Positions 8,177 to 17,223 of a stretch of DNA of 64,000 nt are shown here, in pieces. Both the position numbers and the translations under genes were made by a program. The notes under the pieces are model-generated. The model made no database searches and had not been told where the DNA came from. It worked only from the letters and a program-made list of their open reading frames with translations. The stretch's first letter is position 1, and every line of letters begins with the position of its first letter. This DNA is from JBBEAM01 sp040882845 (GTDB lineage Bacteria; Pseudomonadota; Alphaproteobacteria; Kiloniellales; DSM-21159), in NCBI GenBank assembly GCA_040882845.1, contig JBBEAM010000007.1:558001-622000 (forward strand), given 5' to 3'.

Positions 8177-10369
8177 TTGGATGAAGCGCAAGCCATCGCG
8201 GAGCAGGTCAGCGAAAGCCTGACTCCCCCGGAAGATGCCCCGGTGGTGAATCTCACCGCGCCGGCGCGCTTCATCAACCGCGAGCTGTCCTGGCTGGCTT
8301 TCAACGGGCGCGTGCTGGAGGAGGCCGATAACCGGCATCACCCGCTGCTCGAGCGGCTGCGTTTCCTGTCGATCTCATCGAGCAATCTCGACGAGTTCTA
8401 CATGGTCCGCGTCGCCGGCCTGAAGGGCCAGCTTGGTGCCGGCGTGATGACTCCGAGCCAGGACGGCATGACGCCGGCCGAGCAACTCAAGGCGATCAAT
8501 GAGCGAGCCGCCCGTCTGATGGCCGAGCAGCAGGCCTGCTGGCGCACCTTGCGGCGGGAGCTCCGCGCTGCCGATGTCTCCGTGCTGTCGATCGAGGAAC
8601 TGAGCGAATCCGACCGCGCCTGGGCGGAGAAGTACTTCTTCGAGGAGATCTTTCCGGTCCTCACGCCGATCGCCATCGATCCGCTGCATCCCTTTCCCTT
8701 CATTCCCAACCTCGGCTTCTCGATGGTGCTGCAACTCTACCGGCCCGAAGAGAAGGAGCATCTCAACGGCCTGATCCCGCTGCCGGCGCAGATCGACCGC
8801 TTCATCCGCCTGCCGGGCGAGAAAATCCGCTACTGCCGCATGGAGCAGATCATCCGCATGAACCTGCACCGGCTGTTTCCGGGGCTCGAGGTCAACGAGG
8901 TCGGTGTCTTCCGGGTGCTGCGCGACAGCGACATGGAGATCGAGGAGGAAGCGGAGGATCTGGTGCGGGTGTTCGAAAGCGCCCTGAAGCGCCGCCGGCG
9001 CGGCCATGTCATCCGCCTGACGGTCAACGACGACATGCACGAGGATCTCCGCAGCTTCGTGATCAAGGAGCTGGATGCCTCGGAGGACGATGTCTTCGAG
9101 CTCGATGGCCTGCTGGGCTTGGCCGATACCAAGCAGTTGATCACCGAGGAGCGGTCCGACCTGCTCTTTCCCCCCTATAGCGCCCGCTTTCCCGAGCGCA
9201 TCCGGGACTTCGGCGGAGATTGCTTCGCCGCCATCCGCCACAAGGACATCGTGGTGCATCATCCTTACGAGTCCTTCGACGTGGTGGTGCAGTTCATCCG
9301 CCAGGCGGCGCAGGACCCCAAGGTCGTGGCGATCAAGCAGACCCTCTATCGCACCTCCGAGGATTCGCCGGTGATCAAGGCGCTGACCGAGGCGGCCGAA
9401 GCCGGCAAGTCGGTGACCGCCCTGGTCGAGCTCAAGGCGCGCTTCGACGAGGAGCGCAATCTGCGCTGGGCGCGCAACCTGGAGCGCGCAGGCGTTCAGG
9501 TTGTCTATGGCTTTATCAAGCTGAAGACCCACGCCAAGGTCTCCCTGGTGGTCCGCCGCGAAGGACAGGGGCTGCGCTCCTACGTCCACTTCGGCACCGG
9601 CAACTACCACCCCATCACCGCGAAGATTTACACCGACCTGAGCTTCTTCACCTGCGATCCGGCGATGTGCCGCGACGCCTCCAAGCTGTTCAACTACATG
9701 ACCGGTTACGCCAAGCCCGAGGAGATGGAGAAGGTTGCGCTTTCGCCGATCAACCTGAAGTCCAAGCTGCTTGGTCTGATCGACGACGAGATCGCCCATG
9801 CCGAAGCGGAACGCCCGGCAGGGATCTGGGCAAAGATGAACTCGCTGGTCGACGGCGACGTGATTGACGCGCTCTACCGCGCCTCGCGGGCCGGGGTGCA
9901 TATCGAACTGGTGATCCGGGGTATCTGCTGCCTGCGTCCGGGAGTCCCCGGCCTGTCCGAGAACATCCATGTCAAGTCGATCATCGGCCGTTTCCTGGAG
10001 CATAGCCGGATCGTCTGCTTCGGCGCTGGCCACGAGCTGCCGTCGCCGCAGTCGAAGCTGTTCATCTCCTCGGCAGACTGGATGCCGCGCAATCTGAACC
10101 GCCGGGTGGAAACCCTGGTGCCGATCGAGAATCCGACGGTGCACGAGCAGATTCTGGAGCAGATCATGGGCGCCAACCTGCGCGACGAGGCGCAGAGCTG
10201 GGTGCTCGGTCCCGACGGCGACTTCGCGCGGGTCGAGGCCGGCGACGACGCTTTCAGTGCGCATGTCTTCTTCATGACCAATCCCAGCCTCTCGGGCCGC
10301 GGCAGCGCTTTGAACAGCACCAAGCGCCCTGCACGCAAGAGCGTGAAGAACGCCGCGGAAACACGCTGA
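8177..10369 (+). CDS. ppk1: Polyphosphate kinase 1
   Basis: A 730-residue enzyme that polymerises the gamma-phosphate of ATP into polyphosphate, reversibly. N-terminal RFINRELSWLAFNGRVLEEA is the family hallmark. Two phospholipase-D-like domains carry the conserved His residues: H452 in KTHAKV (the autophosphorylated one by analogy with E. coli H435) and H609 in FLEHSRI. HFGTGNYHPITAKIYTDLS is also diagnostic. Translation begins at TTG 8177, with AAGGA about 9 nt upstream. The ATG at 8181 is out of frame. ppx follows after 4 nt, so the two are almost certainly co-transcribed. Confidence 0.95.
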   Translation: MDEAQAIAEQVSESLTPPEDAPVVNLTAPARFINRELSWLAFNGRVLEEADNRHHPLLERLRFLSISSSNLDEFYMVRVAGLKGQLGAGVMTPSQDGMTPAEQLKAINERAARLMAEQQACWRTLRRELRAADVSVLSIEELSESDRAWAEKYFFEEIFPVLTPIAIDPLHPFPFIPNLGFSMVLQLYRPEEKEHLNGLIPLPAQIDRFIRLPGEKIRYCRMEQIIRMNLHRLFPGLEVNEVGVFRVLRDSDMEIEEEAEDLVRVFESALKRRRRGHVIRLTVNDDMHEDLRSFVIKELDASEDDVFELDGLLGLADTKQLITEERSDLLFPPYSARFPERIRDFGGDCFAAIRHKDIVVHHPYESFDVVVQFIRQAAQDPKVVAIKQTLYRTSEDSPVIKALTEAAEAGKSVTALVELKARFDEERNLRWARNLERAGVQVVYGFIKLKTHAKVSLVVRREGQGLRSYVHFGTGNYHPITAKIYTDLSFFTCDPAMCRDASKLFNYMTGYAKPEEMEKVALSPINLKSKLLGLIDDEIAHAEAERPAGIWAKMNSLVDGDVIDALYRASRAGVHIELVIRGICCLRPGVPGLSENIHVKSIIGRFLEHSRIVCFGAGHELPSPQSKLFISSADWMPRNLNRRVETLVPIENPTVHEQILEQIMGANLRDEAQSWVLGPDGDFARVEAGDDAFSAHVFFMTNPSLSGRGSALNSTKRPARKSVKNAAETR

Positions 10370-10373
10370 GGCC

Positions 10374-11951
10374 ATGGCTTCGGGTAGTTCCGCACGCGGC
10401 GCTGCGCTAACCTCCGGGGCGATGGCGTCAGACGCATCCAGGGAGTCCCCCGCACAGCCCGTCACCCCGCTGCCGCAAGCGTTCACGCGCCCCGTGGCAG
10501 TGGTCGACATTGGCTCCAACTCCGTGCGGCTGGTGGTCTTCGACGGCTTGAAGCGGGTGCCGACCCCGGTGTTCAACGAAAAGGTCCTCTGCGGCCTCGG
10601 CCGCGATCTGGCGAAGACCGGCAAGCTCAACAAGGACGGCGTCAAGCTGGCGATCGAGAGCCTGATCCGCTTCACCGGTATCGCCCGCGCCATGGGCGCC
10701 GAGCTCTGCGACTATCTCGCCACCGCGGCGGTGCGTGACGCCAAGAACGGGCCCGAGTTCGTGGCCGAGGTCGAAAAGACCTGCGCCTGCCAGGTGCGGA
10801 TCCTGACTGGCGAGGAGGAGGCGCGACTGTCCGCTCTGGGGGTGCTCTCGAGCATGCCCTGGGCGCGCGGCGCCATGGGCGATCTCGGCGGCGGCAGCCT
10901 CGAGATCGTCTCCCTGCACGACGGCGGGGCGGGCGAGGGCGCGACCCTGCCGCTCGGCCCGCTGCGGCTGCTCTCCCAATCCGGCGGCGACCGGAACAAG
11001 GCCGAGAAGATCATCGACGAAACCTTGGCCGAGCACGCCTGGATCGGCGATCTCAGCGGCGAGGTCTTCTATCCGGTCGGCGGTTCCTGGCGGGCCCTGG
11101 CGCGCATCCATATGGAGCAGGCGGCCTATCCCCTGCACATGGTTCACGGCTATTCGATCCGGCGCAAGGAACTGCAGGACCTTACGGCGGTGGTGTCCCA
11201 GCTCGGCAAGCGCTCCCTGGCGCGGATCGGCGGGGTGCCGAAGCGGCGCCTGGATACGCTGCCTTTCGCGGCGCTGCTGATCGACAAGCTGCTCGCGATC
11301 ATGCAGCCGGAGCGGGTGACCTTCTCCGCCTACGGTCTGCGCGAGGGCTGGATCTTCGATCAGCTCCCCGCGCAGCTTCGCGAGGAAGACCCCCTGATCA
11401 GCGCCGCCGTCGAGTGGGTCGGCCGGGATGGGCGTTTCGGCGGCCTCGGCGACTTGCTGGCGCAGTGGACCAAGGGGCTCTACGCCAGCGAGAGCGACCC
11501 CGCCAGGCGGTTGCGCGTTGCCACCTGTCATCTCTCGGACATCGCCTGGCGCGACCATCCCGACTACCGGGCCGAGCAGGCCTTCTGGCGGGTGATGCGC
11601 TCGACTCAGCTCTGTCTGGAGCACCACGAGCGCGCCTTCATCGCGCTGGCCCTGAACTGCCGCTATGGCGGGCGGGTCGAGGATCCCCAGGCCGCCTCGG
11701 CGCTGCAGGTGCTCAAGCCCAAGAAGATTCGCCGCGCCGAGGTCTTGGGGCTTGCGATCCGTGCCGCCTACAGCCTCTGCGCCGGGGCGCAGGAGGTGCT
11801 CGAGCGCTCCTCGATCGCCTTCGAGGCGGAGGAGCTGGAACTGCGCTTGCCGAAGGACTCGGCAGTGCCGCCGGGCCCGGTGCTGGAAAAACGGCTGAAC
11901 GCGCTCGGCGTCGCTCTCGGCGCCAAGAAGACCCGGATCAAGAGCGACTAG
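10374..11951 (+). CDS. ppx: Exopolyphosphatase / Ppx-GppA family phosphatase
   Basis: A 525-residue actin-fold phosphatase that removes terminal phosphates from polyphosphate or pppGpp. VAVVDIGSNSVRLVVFDGL is the phosphate-1 loop, ATAAVRDAKNG and GDLGGGSLEIVSL are the connect and phosphate-2 loops, and an HD-like helical C-terminus follows. About 38 extra residues precede the core. A second in-frame ATG at 10422 would trim 16 of them; I kept 10374 because it is only 4 nt after ppk. Pairing with ppk makes polyphosphate turnover the likely role, though pppGpp hydrolysis cannot be excluded. The stop lies in a palindrome shared with the convergent M23 gene. Confidence 0.92.
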   Translation: MASGSSARGAALTSGAMASDASRESPAQPVTPLPQAFTRPVAVVDIGSNSVRLVVFDGLKRVPTPVFNEKVLCGLGRDLAKTGKLNKDGVKLAIESLIRFTGIARAMGAELCDYLATAAVRDAKNGPEFVAEVEKTCACQVRILTGEEEARLSALGVLSSMPWARGAMGDLGGGSLEIVSLHDGGAGEGATLPLGPLRLLSQSGGDRNKAEKIIDETLAEHAWIGDLSGEVFYPVGGSWRALARIHMEQAAYPLHMVHGYSIRRKELQDLTAVVSQLGKRSLARIGGVPKRRLDTLPFAALLIDKLLAIMQPERVTFSAYGLREGWIFDQLPAQLREEDPLISAAVEWVGRDGRFGGLGDLLAQWTKGLYASESDPARRLRVATCHLSDIAWRDHPDYRAEQAFWRVMRSTQLCLEHHERAFIALALNCRYGGRVEDPQAASALQVLKPKKIRRAEVLGLAIRAAYSLCAGAQEVLERSSIAFEAEELELRLPKDSAVPPGPVLEKRLNALGVALGAKKTRIKSD

Positions 11952-12935
11952 CTAGTCGCGGCGGATTTCCCGCAACGTGGTGAACAGCGTTCTGCCGTCG
12001 CGCAACAGGCTGTATTCGCCGCGAAAGATACCGGCCGGCCAGCCACCGTCTGGCCGCTTGCGGCCGACGAATCTCTGCTGCAGCAGGCGGCCGCGATCGA
12101 TTTCCTCCTCGGCCTCAGCGAGCACGCCGCCGTCGGGGCCGAGTAGGCGGATGCGCTCCCGGTCGCCTTCCTGCACGCCCCAGGCATAGGCCCAGAACAC
12201 CAGCGCCGGGGAATGCGCGGCAAGGCGGGTTCGCGCATAACCGCCTGTCTGGGCTTTCAAATTGTCGGCTGCCTCGGTCGCAAAGCCGGCATCCCAGGGC
12301 CCGGTCTCCAGATAGGGCAGGGCGGCCGCTGCTTCGGCGGACCACAGGCCCTTGCCTTCAACTTGGCATCCGGCGTCGAGCGGTTCTCCTGTGAAGGGGT
12401 CGAAGGTCGTGCCGTTGCTGCGCAGGGTGAAGTGCAGATGCGGCAGGCCGGAGTCGCCGGAGAGGCCGATCAGGCCGAGACGCTGGCCTGCTGCGACCCG
12501 CTCTCCCGGCGCCACGGCGACGCTGCCCTGGCGCAGGTGGGCATACTGCGTCTCCCATCCGCCTCCGTGATCGAGAACCACCGAATTGCCGGCGCGGCGG
12601 CCGGAAATCTCCTCTCGCCCGCCGAGCAGCACGGAACGGTCCGCCATGCCGTCCCGCACCGCGCGCACCTCGCCCGCCGCCGCCGCCAGCACCGGCACGC
12701 CGGCCTGCAGCAAGTCGAGGCGCAGAAGATAGAAATCGGTGCCGCCGTGACCGTCGTAGCTGAGCGGACCGCAGGCGCGATCCAGGGCGCCGGGACCGGG
12801 GGCGAGATCGGCGTACTGCAGGATCGCGCAGTCGATTCCGATGGCGCAGTCGAGCGGCAGGGAAAGACGCGGCGGTTCCTCGGCGAAGGCCGGCCCCGCT
12901 AGGAGGCAGAGCGCCAGGACCAGCGCACCGCGCAT
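11952..12935 (-). CDS. Secreted M23 family metallopeptidase
   Basis: A 327-residue protein with a Sec signal peptide (MRGALVLALCLLAGPAFA, cut before EE). The LytM-type zinc site is complete: HGGTD (His63, Asp67) and, later, LPHLHF. These enzymes cut peptide cross-bridges in peptidoglycan. The C-terminal ~130 residues (from about 200) form an uncharacterised region predicted to be beta-rich. Paired Cys residues at about 30, 36 and 55 suggest disulfides in the periplasm. The ATG at 12935 falls directly after the rnd stop (TGAGATG), so I read rnd and this gene as one transcript. The longer frame upstream is inside rnd and was rejected. Confidence 0.88.
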   Translation of the reverse strand: MRGALVLALCLLAGPAFAEEPPRLSLPLDCAIGIDCAILQYADLAPGPGALDRACGPLSYDGHGGTDFYLLRLDLLQAGVPVLAAAAGEVRAVRDGMADRSVLLGGREEISGRRAGNSVVLDHGGGWETQYAHLRQGSVAVAPGERVAAGQRLGLIGLSGDSGLPHLHFTLRSNGTTFDPFTGEPLDAGCQVEGKGLWSAEAAAALPYLETGPWDAGFATEAADNLKAQTGGYARTRLAAHSPALVFWAYAWGVQEGDRERIRLLGPDGGVLAEAEEEIDRGRLLQQRFVGRKRPDGGWPAGIFRGEYSLLRDGRTLFTTLREIRRD

Positions 12936-12936
12936 C

Positions 12937-14124
12937 TCACGAGTCGAGGGGGACCAGGCGCACCGCGCCGGCTCTGTCGATGGCCAGGGCGATGCGGCCA
13001 TGCTTCAGAGCCAGGGCCTGCTCGCCGAAGAGTTCCCGCCGCCAGCCCTTGAGCGCCGCCACCTCGGCCTCGTCGTTGCCGGCCAAAGCCTCCAGGTCGG
13101 CGGCGTTGGCGACCAACCGCTGGGCGACGCCGTGCGCCTCGCAGACCTGCTTCAGCAACACCTTCAGCAGCTCCGCCGTGGCGCCGGTACTCTGCGGCGC
13201 GTCCTCGCGCGTCGGTGCGGGGGGCAGTTCGGACTCCGGCAGCGCCTTGGCCTGCTCGATCGCTTCCAGGATGCCGCGCCCCAGCTTGCCGCGGGCGAAG
13301 TCGGAGCCAAGACCGCGGGTGCGCGCCAGGGTCTCGGGACTGTCCGGCGCCTGGGCGGCGATATCATAGAGCTGTTCGTCGCGGACGATGCGGTTGCGCG
13401 GCAGGTCGCGCTCCTGCGCCTCGCGCTCGCGCCAGGCGGCGACCTCCCGCAGGGTGGCGAGATAGCGCCGGTCGCGCGAGCGGGTTTTCAGCCGCAGCCA
13501 GGCCCGCTCTGGGCTGGAATCATAAGTGTCGTGATGGAGCAGAATCTCCATTTCTTCGGTTAACCAATGAGTTCTATTATTTTTCTCAAGCTTTTTCTCA
13601 AGCTTGTCGTAGACCGTGCGCAGATGCGTCACGTCCGAAAGCGCGTAGTCGAGCTGCTTGCGGGTCAGCGGGCGGCGCGCCCAGTCGGTGAAGCGCGAGG
13701 ACTTGTCGATTCGCGCGCCGGCAAGCTGCGCCGCAAGGCGGTCGTACCCGATCTGGTCGCCGAAGCCGCAGACCATGGCCGCGACCTGGGTGTCGAACAC
13801 CGGATGGGGCAGGCGGCCGCGCTCGTGGAAGAAGATCTCCAGATCCTGCCGCGCGGCATGGAACACCTTGAGGATCCTGTCGTCGTCGAACAGGGCGTAG
13901 AGCGGCGCCAGATCGAGCCCCTCGGCAAGAGTATCGATCACCGCTGCGCTCTGCGGTCCGGCCACCTGTATCAGGCAGAGACGCGGCCAAAAGGTCTTGT
14001 CGCGAATGAACTCGGTGTCCACCGTGATGAACTGCGCGGCCGCCTGCTCGCGGCAAAAGCTCAGCAGGGCCTCGGAGGTTTCGATCAGGGGCGCGGGGGC
14101 GGAAGAAGGTTTGCTGTCGTGCAT
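12937..14124 (-). CDS. rnd: Ribonuclease D
   Basis: A 395-residue 3'-5' exoribonuclease that trims tRNA precursors and other stable RNA. The DEDDy exonuclease motifs are present: VDTEF (Exo I), VFHAARQDLE (Exo II) and LDYALSDVTHL (Exo III, with Tyr and Asp). The HRDC domains follow (from about 210: RDLPRNRIVRDEQL). The organisation and length match bacterial RNase D. It is divergent from aspS, with 163 nt between them, and leads into the M23 peptidase gene. Confidence 0.93.
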   Translation of the reverse strand: MHDSKPSSAPAPLIETSEALLSFCREQAAAQFITVDTEFIRDKTFWPRLCLIQVAGPQSAAVIDTLAEGLDLAPLYALFDDDRILKVFHAARQDLEIFFHERGRLPHPVFDTQVAAMVCGFGDQIGYDRLAAQLAGARIDKSSRFTDWARRPLTRKQLDYALSDVTHLRTVYDKLEKKLEKNNRTHWLTEEMEILLHHDTYDSSPERAWLRLKTRSRDRRYLATLREVAAWREREAQERDLPRNRIVRDEQLYDIAAQAPDSPETLARTRGLGSDFARGKLGRGILEAIEQAKALPESELPPAPTREDAPQSTGATAELLKVLLKQVCEAHGVAQRLVANAADLEALAGNDEAEVAALKGWRRELFGEQALALKHGRIALAIDRAGAVRLVPLDS

Positions 14125-14287
14125 CGGGCGCCAGCCTATAGCAAGTCGCCTGCGCCGTCATGGCCTGCCGTCATAGCTTTGATAGGGCCCGTAAGGTCTG
14201 TGAGCAGGCGCGCAGCAAGCTTGACATCGAAGGTCATTCCAGGCCTTTTCACGCCGGATTCACAAACCTCCAAGCGCCAGGATTCCC

Positions 14288-16078
14288 ATGCATCCCTATC
14301 GTACCCACACCTGTGGCGAGCTGCGTCTGTCGCACGCCGGTGAGACCGTTCGCATTTCCGGCTGGGTGCACCGCAAGCGCGACCACGGTCAACTGCTGTT
14401 CATCGACCTGCGCGACAACTACGGCCTGACCCAGTGCGTCATCGACATCTCCAGCGAACTCTTTCCGCAGCTCGAGACGCTGCGCGTGGAAAGCGTGATC
14501 TCGGTGACCGGGCGGGTGGTGGAGCGCGACGCCGAGACCGTCAACGCGAAGCTGCCGACCGGCGAGGTCGAGGTGCGTATCGAGGCCTTCGAGCTGTTGT
14601 CCGCCGCCGACCAGGTGCCGCTGCAGGTCAACGGCGAGGAGGATGCCGGCGAGGAGGTGCGTCTGCGTTATCGCTACCTCGATCTGCGCCGTCCGCGCAT
14701 CCACGAAAACATCATCCTGCGTTCCAAGGTCATCAACTCGATCCGGCGGCGGATGATCGAGCAGAATTTTACCGAGTTCCAGAGCCCGATCCTGACCGCC
14801 GCCAGCCCCGAGGGTGCGCGCGACTACCTAGTGCCCAGCCGGCTGCATCCCGGCAAGTTCTATGCGCTGCCGCAGGCGCCGCAGATGTTCAAGCAGCTGT
14901 TCATGATCTCCGGCTTCGACCGCTACTTTCAGATCGCGCCCTGTTTCCGCGACGAGGACGGCCGCGCCGACCGCTCTCCCGGCGAGTTCTATCAGCTTGA
15001 TTTCGAGATGAGCTTCGTCACGCAAGAGGATGTTTTTGCTGCACTTGAGCCGGTTTTACATGGCGTGTTTGAGGAGTTCGGCAAGGGCCGCAAGGTGACC
15101 CCCGCGCCCTTCCCGCGGATCCCCTTCGACGAAGCCATGCTGCGCTACGGCAGCGACAAGCCGGACCTGCGCAACCCGATCGAGATCGCCGAGACGACCG
15201 AGGCCTTCCGCGGCGGCGGCTTCGGCATCTTCGCCAAGCTGATCGAGCAGGGCGCCGTGGTCCGCGCCATCCCGGCCCCGGGCGCAGCCGCGCAGCCGCG
15301 CAGCTTCTTCGACAAGCTCAACTCCTGGGCGCAGGGCGAGGGCGCACCGGGTCTCGGCTATATCGTCTATGGCGAGGACGGCGAGGCCAAGGGCCCGATC
15401 GCCAAGAACCTCGATGCTGCGCGGGTCGCCCAGATCAAGGAAGCCGCACAGCTCGCCGATGGCGATGCGGTGTTCTTTTCCTGCGGCAAGCCGAACCAGG
15501 CCGCCAGCTTCGCCGGTATGGTCCGCAACAAGCTGGGCCAGGAGCTCGACCTGCTGGAGAAGGATACCTTCCGATTCTGCTGGATCGTCGACTTCCCGAT
15601 GTACGAGCTCGACGAGGAGACGGGCAAGCTCGACTTCTCGCACAACCCCTTCTCCATGCCCCAGGGCGGGCTGGAGGCGCTGGAGACTCAGGACCCGCTG
15701 TCCATCAAGGCCTTCCAGTACGACATCGTCTGCAACGGCGTCGAGCTGTCCTCCGGCGCGATCCGGAACCACCTGCCCGAGGTCATGATCAAGGCCTTCG
15801 GCCTGGTCGGCTACTCGCGTCAGGAAGTGGAAGAGAAGTTCAGCGGAATCTTTTCCGCGCTGCGCTTCGGAGCGCCGCCGCATGGTGGCTCCGCCCCGGG
15901 GATCGACCGCATTGTCATGTTGCTGGCCGGAGAGAAGAACATCCGCGAAGTCGTTGCTTTTCCTATGAACCAGCGCGCAGAAGACCTCCTGATGGGAGCC
16001 CCCGCCGAGGTCGAGGATCACCGCCTCAAGGAATTGCATATCCGCCTGGCGCTTCCACCGGAGAAGAAGACCGAGTAA
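14288..16078 (+). CDS. aspS: Aspartyl-tRNA synthetase, non-discriminating type (Asp/Asn)
   Basis: A 596-residue bacterial-type class II synthetase: N-terminal OB anticodon domain, catalytic motifs (GARDYLVPSRLHPGKFYALP, FRDEDGRADRSPGEF), a GAD insertion domain, and motif 3 in GSAPGIDRIVMLLAG. In the anticodon domain RKRDHG places His33 where discriminating E. coli AspRS has Leu (RRRDLG) and the non-discriminating Pseudomonas enzyme has His31. That His is the known marker for charging both tRNA(Asp) and tRNA(Asn). gatCAB is encoded at 41.6-44.8 kb, which supplies the amidotransferase needed to convert Asp-tRNA(Asn). Its upstream region has TTGACA at 14221-14226 but no convincing -10. Confidence 0.95.
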   Translation: MHPYRTHTCGELRLSHAGETVRISGWVHRKRDHGQLLFIDLRDNYGLTQCVIDISSELFPQLETLRVESVISVTGRVVERDAETVNAKLPTGEVEVRIEAFELLSAADQVPLQVNGEEDAGEEVRLRYRYLDLRRPRIHENIILRSKVINSIRRRMIEQNFTEFQSPILTAASPEGARDYLVPSRLHPGKFYALPQAPQMFKQLFMISGFDRYFQIAPCFRDEDGRADRSPGEFYQLDFEMSFVTQEDVFAALEPVLHGVFEEFGKGRKVTPAPFPRIPFDEAMLRYGSDKPDLRNPIEIAETTEAFRGGGFGIFAKLIEQGAVVRAIPAPGAAAQPRSFFDKLNSWAQGEGAPGLGYIVYGEDGEAKGPIAKNLDAARVAQIKEAAQLADGDAVFFSCGKPNQAASFAGMVRNKLGQELDLLEKDTFRFCWIVDFPMYELDEETGKLDFSHNPFSMPQGGLEALETQDPLSIKAFQYDIVCNGVELSSGAIRNHLPEVMIKAFGLVGYSRQEVEEKFSGIFSALRFGAPPHGGSAPGIDRIVMLLAGEKNIREVVAFPMNQRAEDLLMGAPAEVEDHRLKELHIRLALPPEKKTE

Positions 16079-16259
16079 TAACCCGATCTAAATTCAACGG
16101 TTTTTACGACTCTTCAAGCACTCTCTGAAGTTTTCGGCAGGACTCGCCAAGGAGTCAGTCAGGGAGTCCTTGATGAATATTTCCCTGTTTCTCTTGACCG
16201 GCGCGAATCTTTTGTGATTCGATCAGTCCCTGGCCAATTCGTTTTGCGCGGGGGATTAC

Positions 16260-17009
16260 ATGAAACGCTGGTTCTATCTGGCCGTCATGGCGCTGCCTCT
16301 GGGCGGCTGCGTCCTGCCACCGGCCATAAGCATCGCTTCCTTGGCTTTGGATATCGGTTCCTACGCCGCCACCGGCAAGAGCGCATCGGATCATGTCTTG
16401 TCCGGCGTGGTCGGCGAGGACTGCCGGATGCTTGGTGTGCTCGAAGGCGAGATCTGCCGCGAGGAGCGGGAGTTCGAGACGGCGGTGGCCAGCCTGGAGC
16501 CGCTGCGCCCCTTGCCCGAGGAGGCCCCGGCAGCCTTGACTCCCACCGCGGACCAGCCGTTCGCCACCGCCCGGCGCCTGCCGGTGCGGCAGCATCTCGA
16601 ATTCGAGCCGCCGCTGGCAGCGGCCCCGGAACGCCAGCCTCAGCCGATCCAACTGGCCTCGGCGGCGATCTCTCCGGACGGCTCGCCGCTTGAAGGCTTG
16701 GCGTTCCTCTCGGCAGGGCCCTTGCGGCCGGCACAGGGGTCTCAGCAGGTCCTCGCCGGGGCGGCGGAGAGGGAGCTTGAGGCGCCGGAAAGCCTGCAAT
16801 CGAAGCCCTCGCAGCGGACCGTCGATCCCACCGCGGAGCAGCTCGCCGCGCTCGCGCCGCTGCCCGCCGAGGAAGCGGCCCAGACCCGTGGCCTGGTCTA
16901 TGACGAGAGCGGCCAGGTGCTCGGCGTCGCCTATGCCTTCCAGGATCCCATGAGCGACATGGATGGCAATCGCGACAGCCTCAGCGAGATCGAGATTATC
17001 GACCGCTGA
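16260..17009 (+). CDS. Predicted outer-membrane or periplasmic lipoprotein, unknown function
   Basis: A 249-residue protein with a lipoprotein signal: MKRWFYLAVMALPLGGC, lipobox LGGC with Cys17. Residues 18-75 hold a short hydrophobic stretch and a Cys pair (DCRMLGVLEGEICRE), a pattern I associate with small conserved alphaproteobacterial lipoproteins. The remaining ~170 residues are low-complexity, rich in Pro, Ala, Glu and Gln, with no recognisable domain, and are probably disordered. It is flanked by its own intergenic regions and so is a single gene. An opposite-strand frame (16155-17084) covers the same DNA but has no signal or start support and was rejected. Confidence 0.75.
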   Translation: MKRWFYLAVMALPLGGCVLPPAISIASLALDIGSYAATGKSASDHVLSGVVGEDCRMLGVLEGEICREEREFETAVASLEPLRPLPEEAPAALTPTADQPFATARRLPVRQHLEFEPPLAAAPERQPQPIQLASAAISPDGSPLEGLAFLSAGPLRPAQGSQQVLAGAAERELEAPESLQSKPSQRTVDPTAEQLAALAPLPAEEAAQTRGLVYDESGQVLGVAYAFQDPMSDMDGNRDSLSEIEIIDR

Positions 17010-17223
17010 TCTTCGTGACGGCCACCGCTCCGCCACCAACGCGCGGATCTTCACGCGCGGAGCGCTCCGCCGCCCGATTCGCACGGTCTGTGATCCCGGC
17101 CCCGAAGCGATTCCGGCTATCTATTTGAGTTGACGCGGTTTTCTAATTTCAGGCGGGATGGACAGCGGACCCGGCCTCACCTAGACTCCGTCGCTTTCCG
17201 CGTCGTGACGAAGGGTTTGCCGC

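Noticed and set aside
16111..16134. Terminator after aspS (CTTCA / TGAAG then TTTT)
   Set aside because: The stem is only 5 bp with a 9-base loop, so it is too weak to claim.
16155..17084. Minus-strand frame over the lipoprotein gene
   Set aside because: The plus-strand protein has a signal peptide with lipobox; the opposite frame has no start support and is Arg/Gln-rich shadow sequence.
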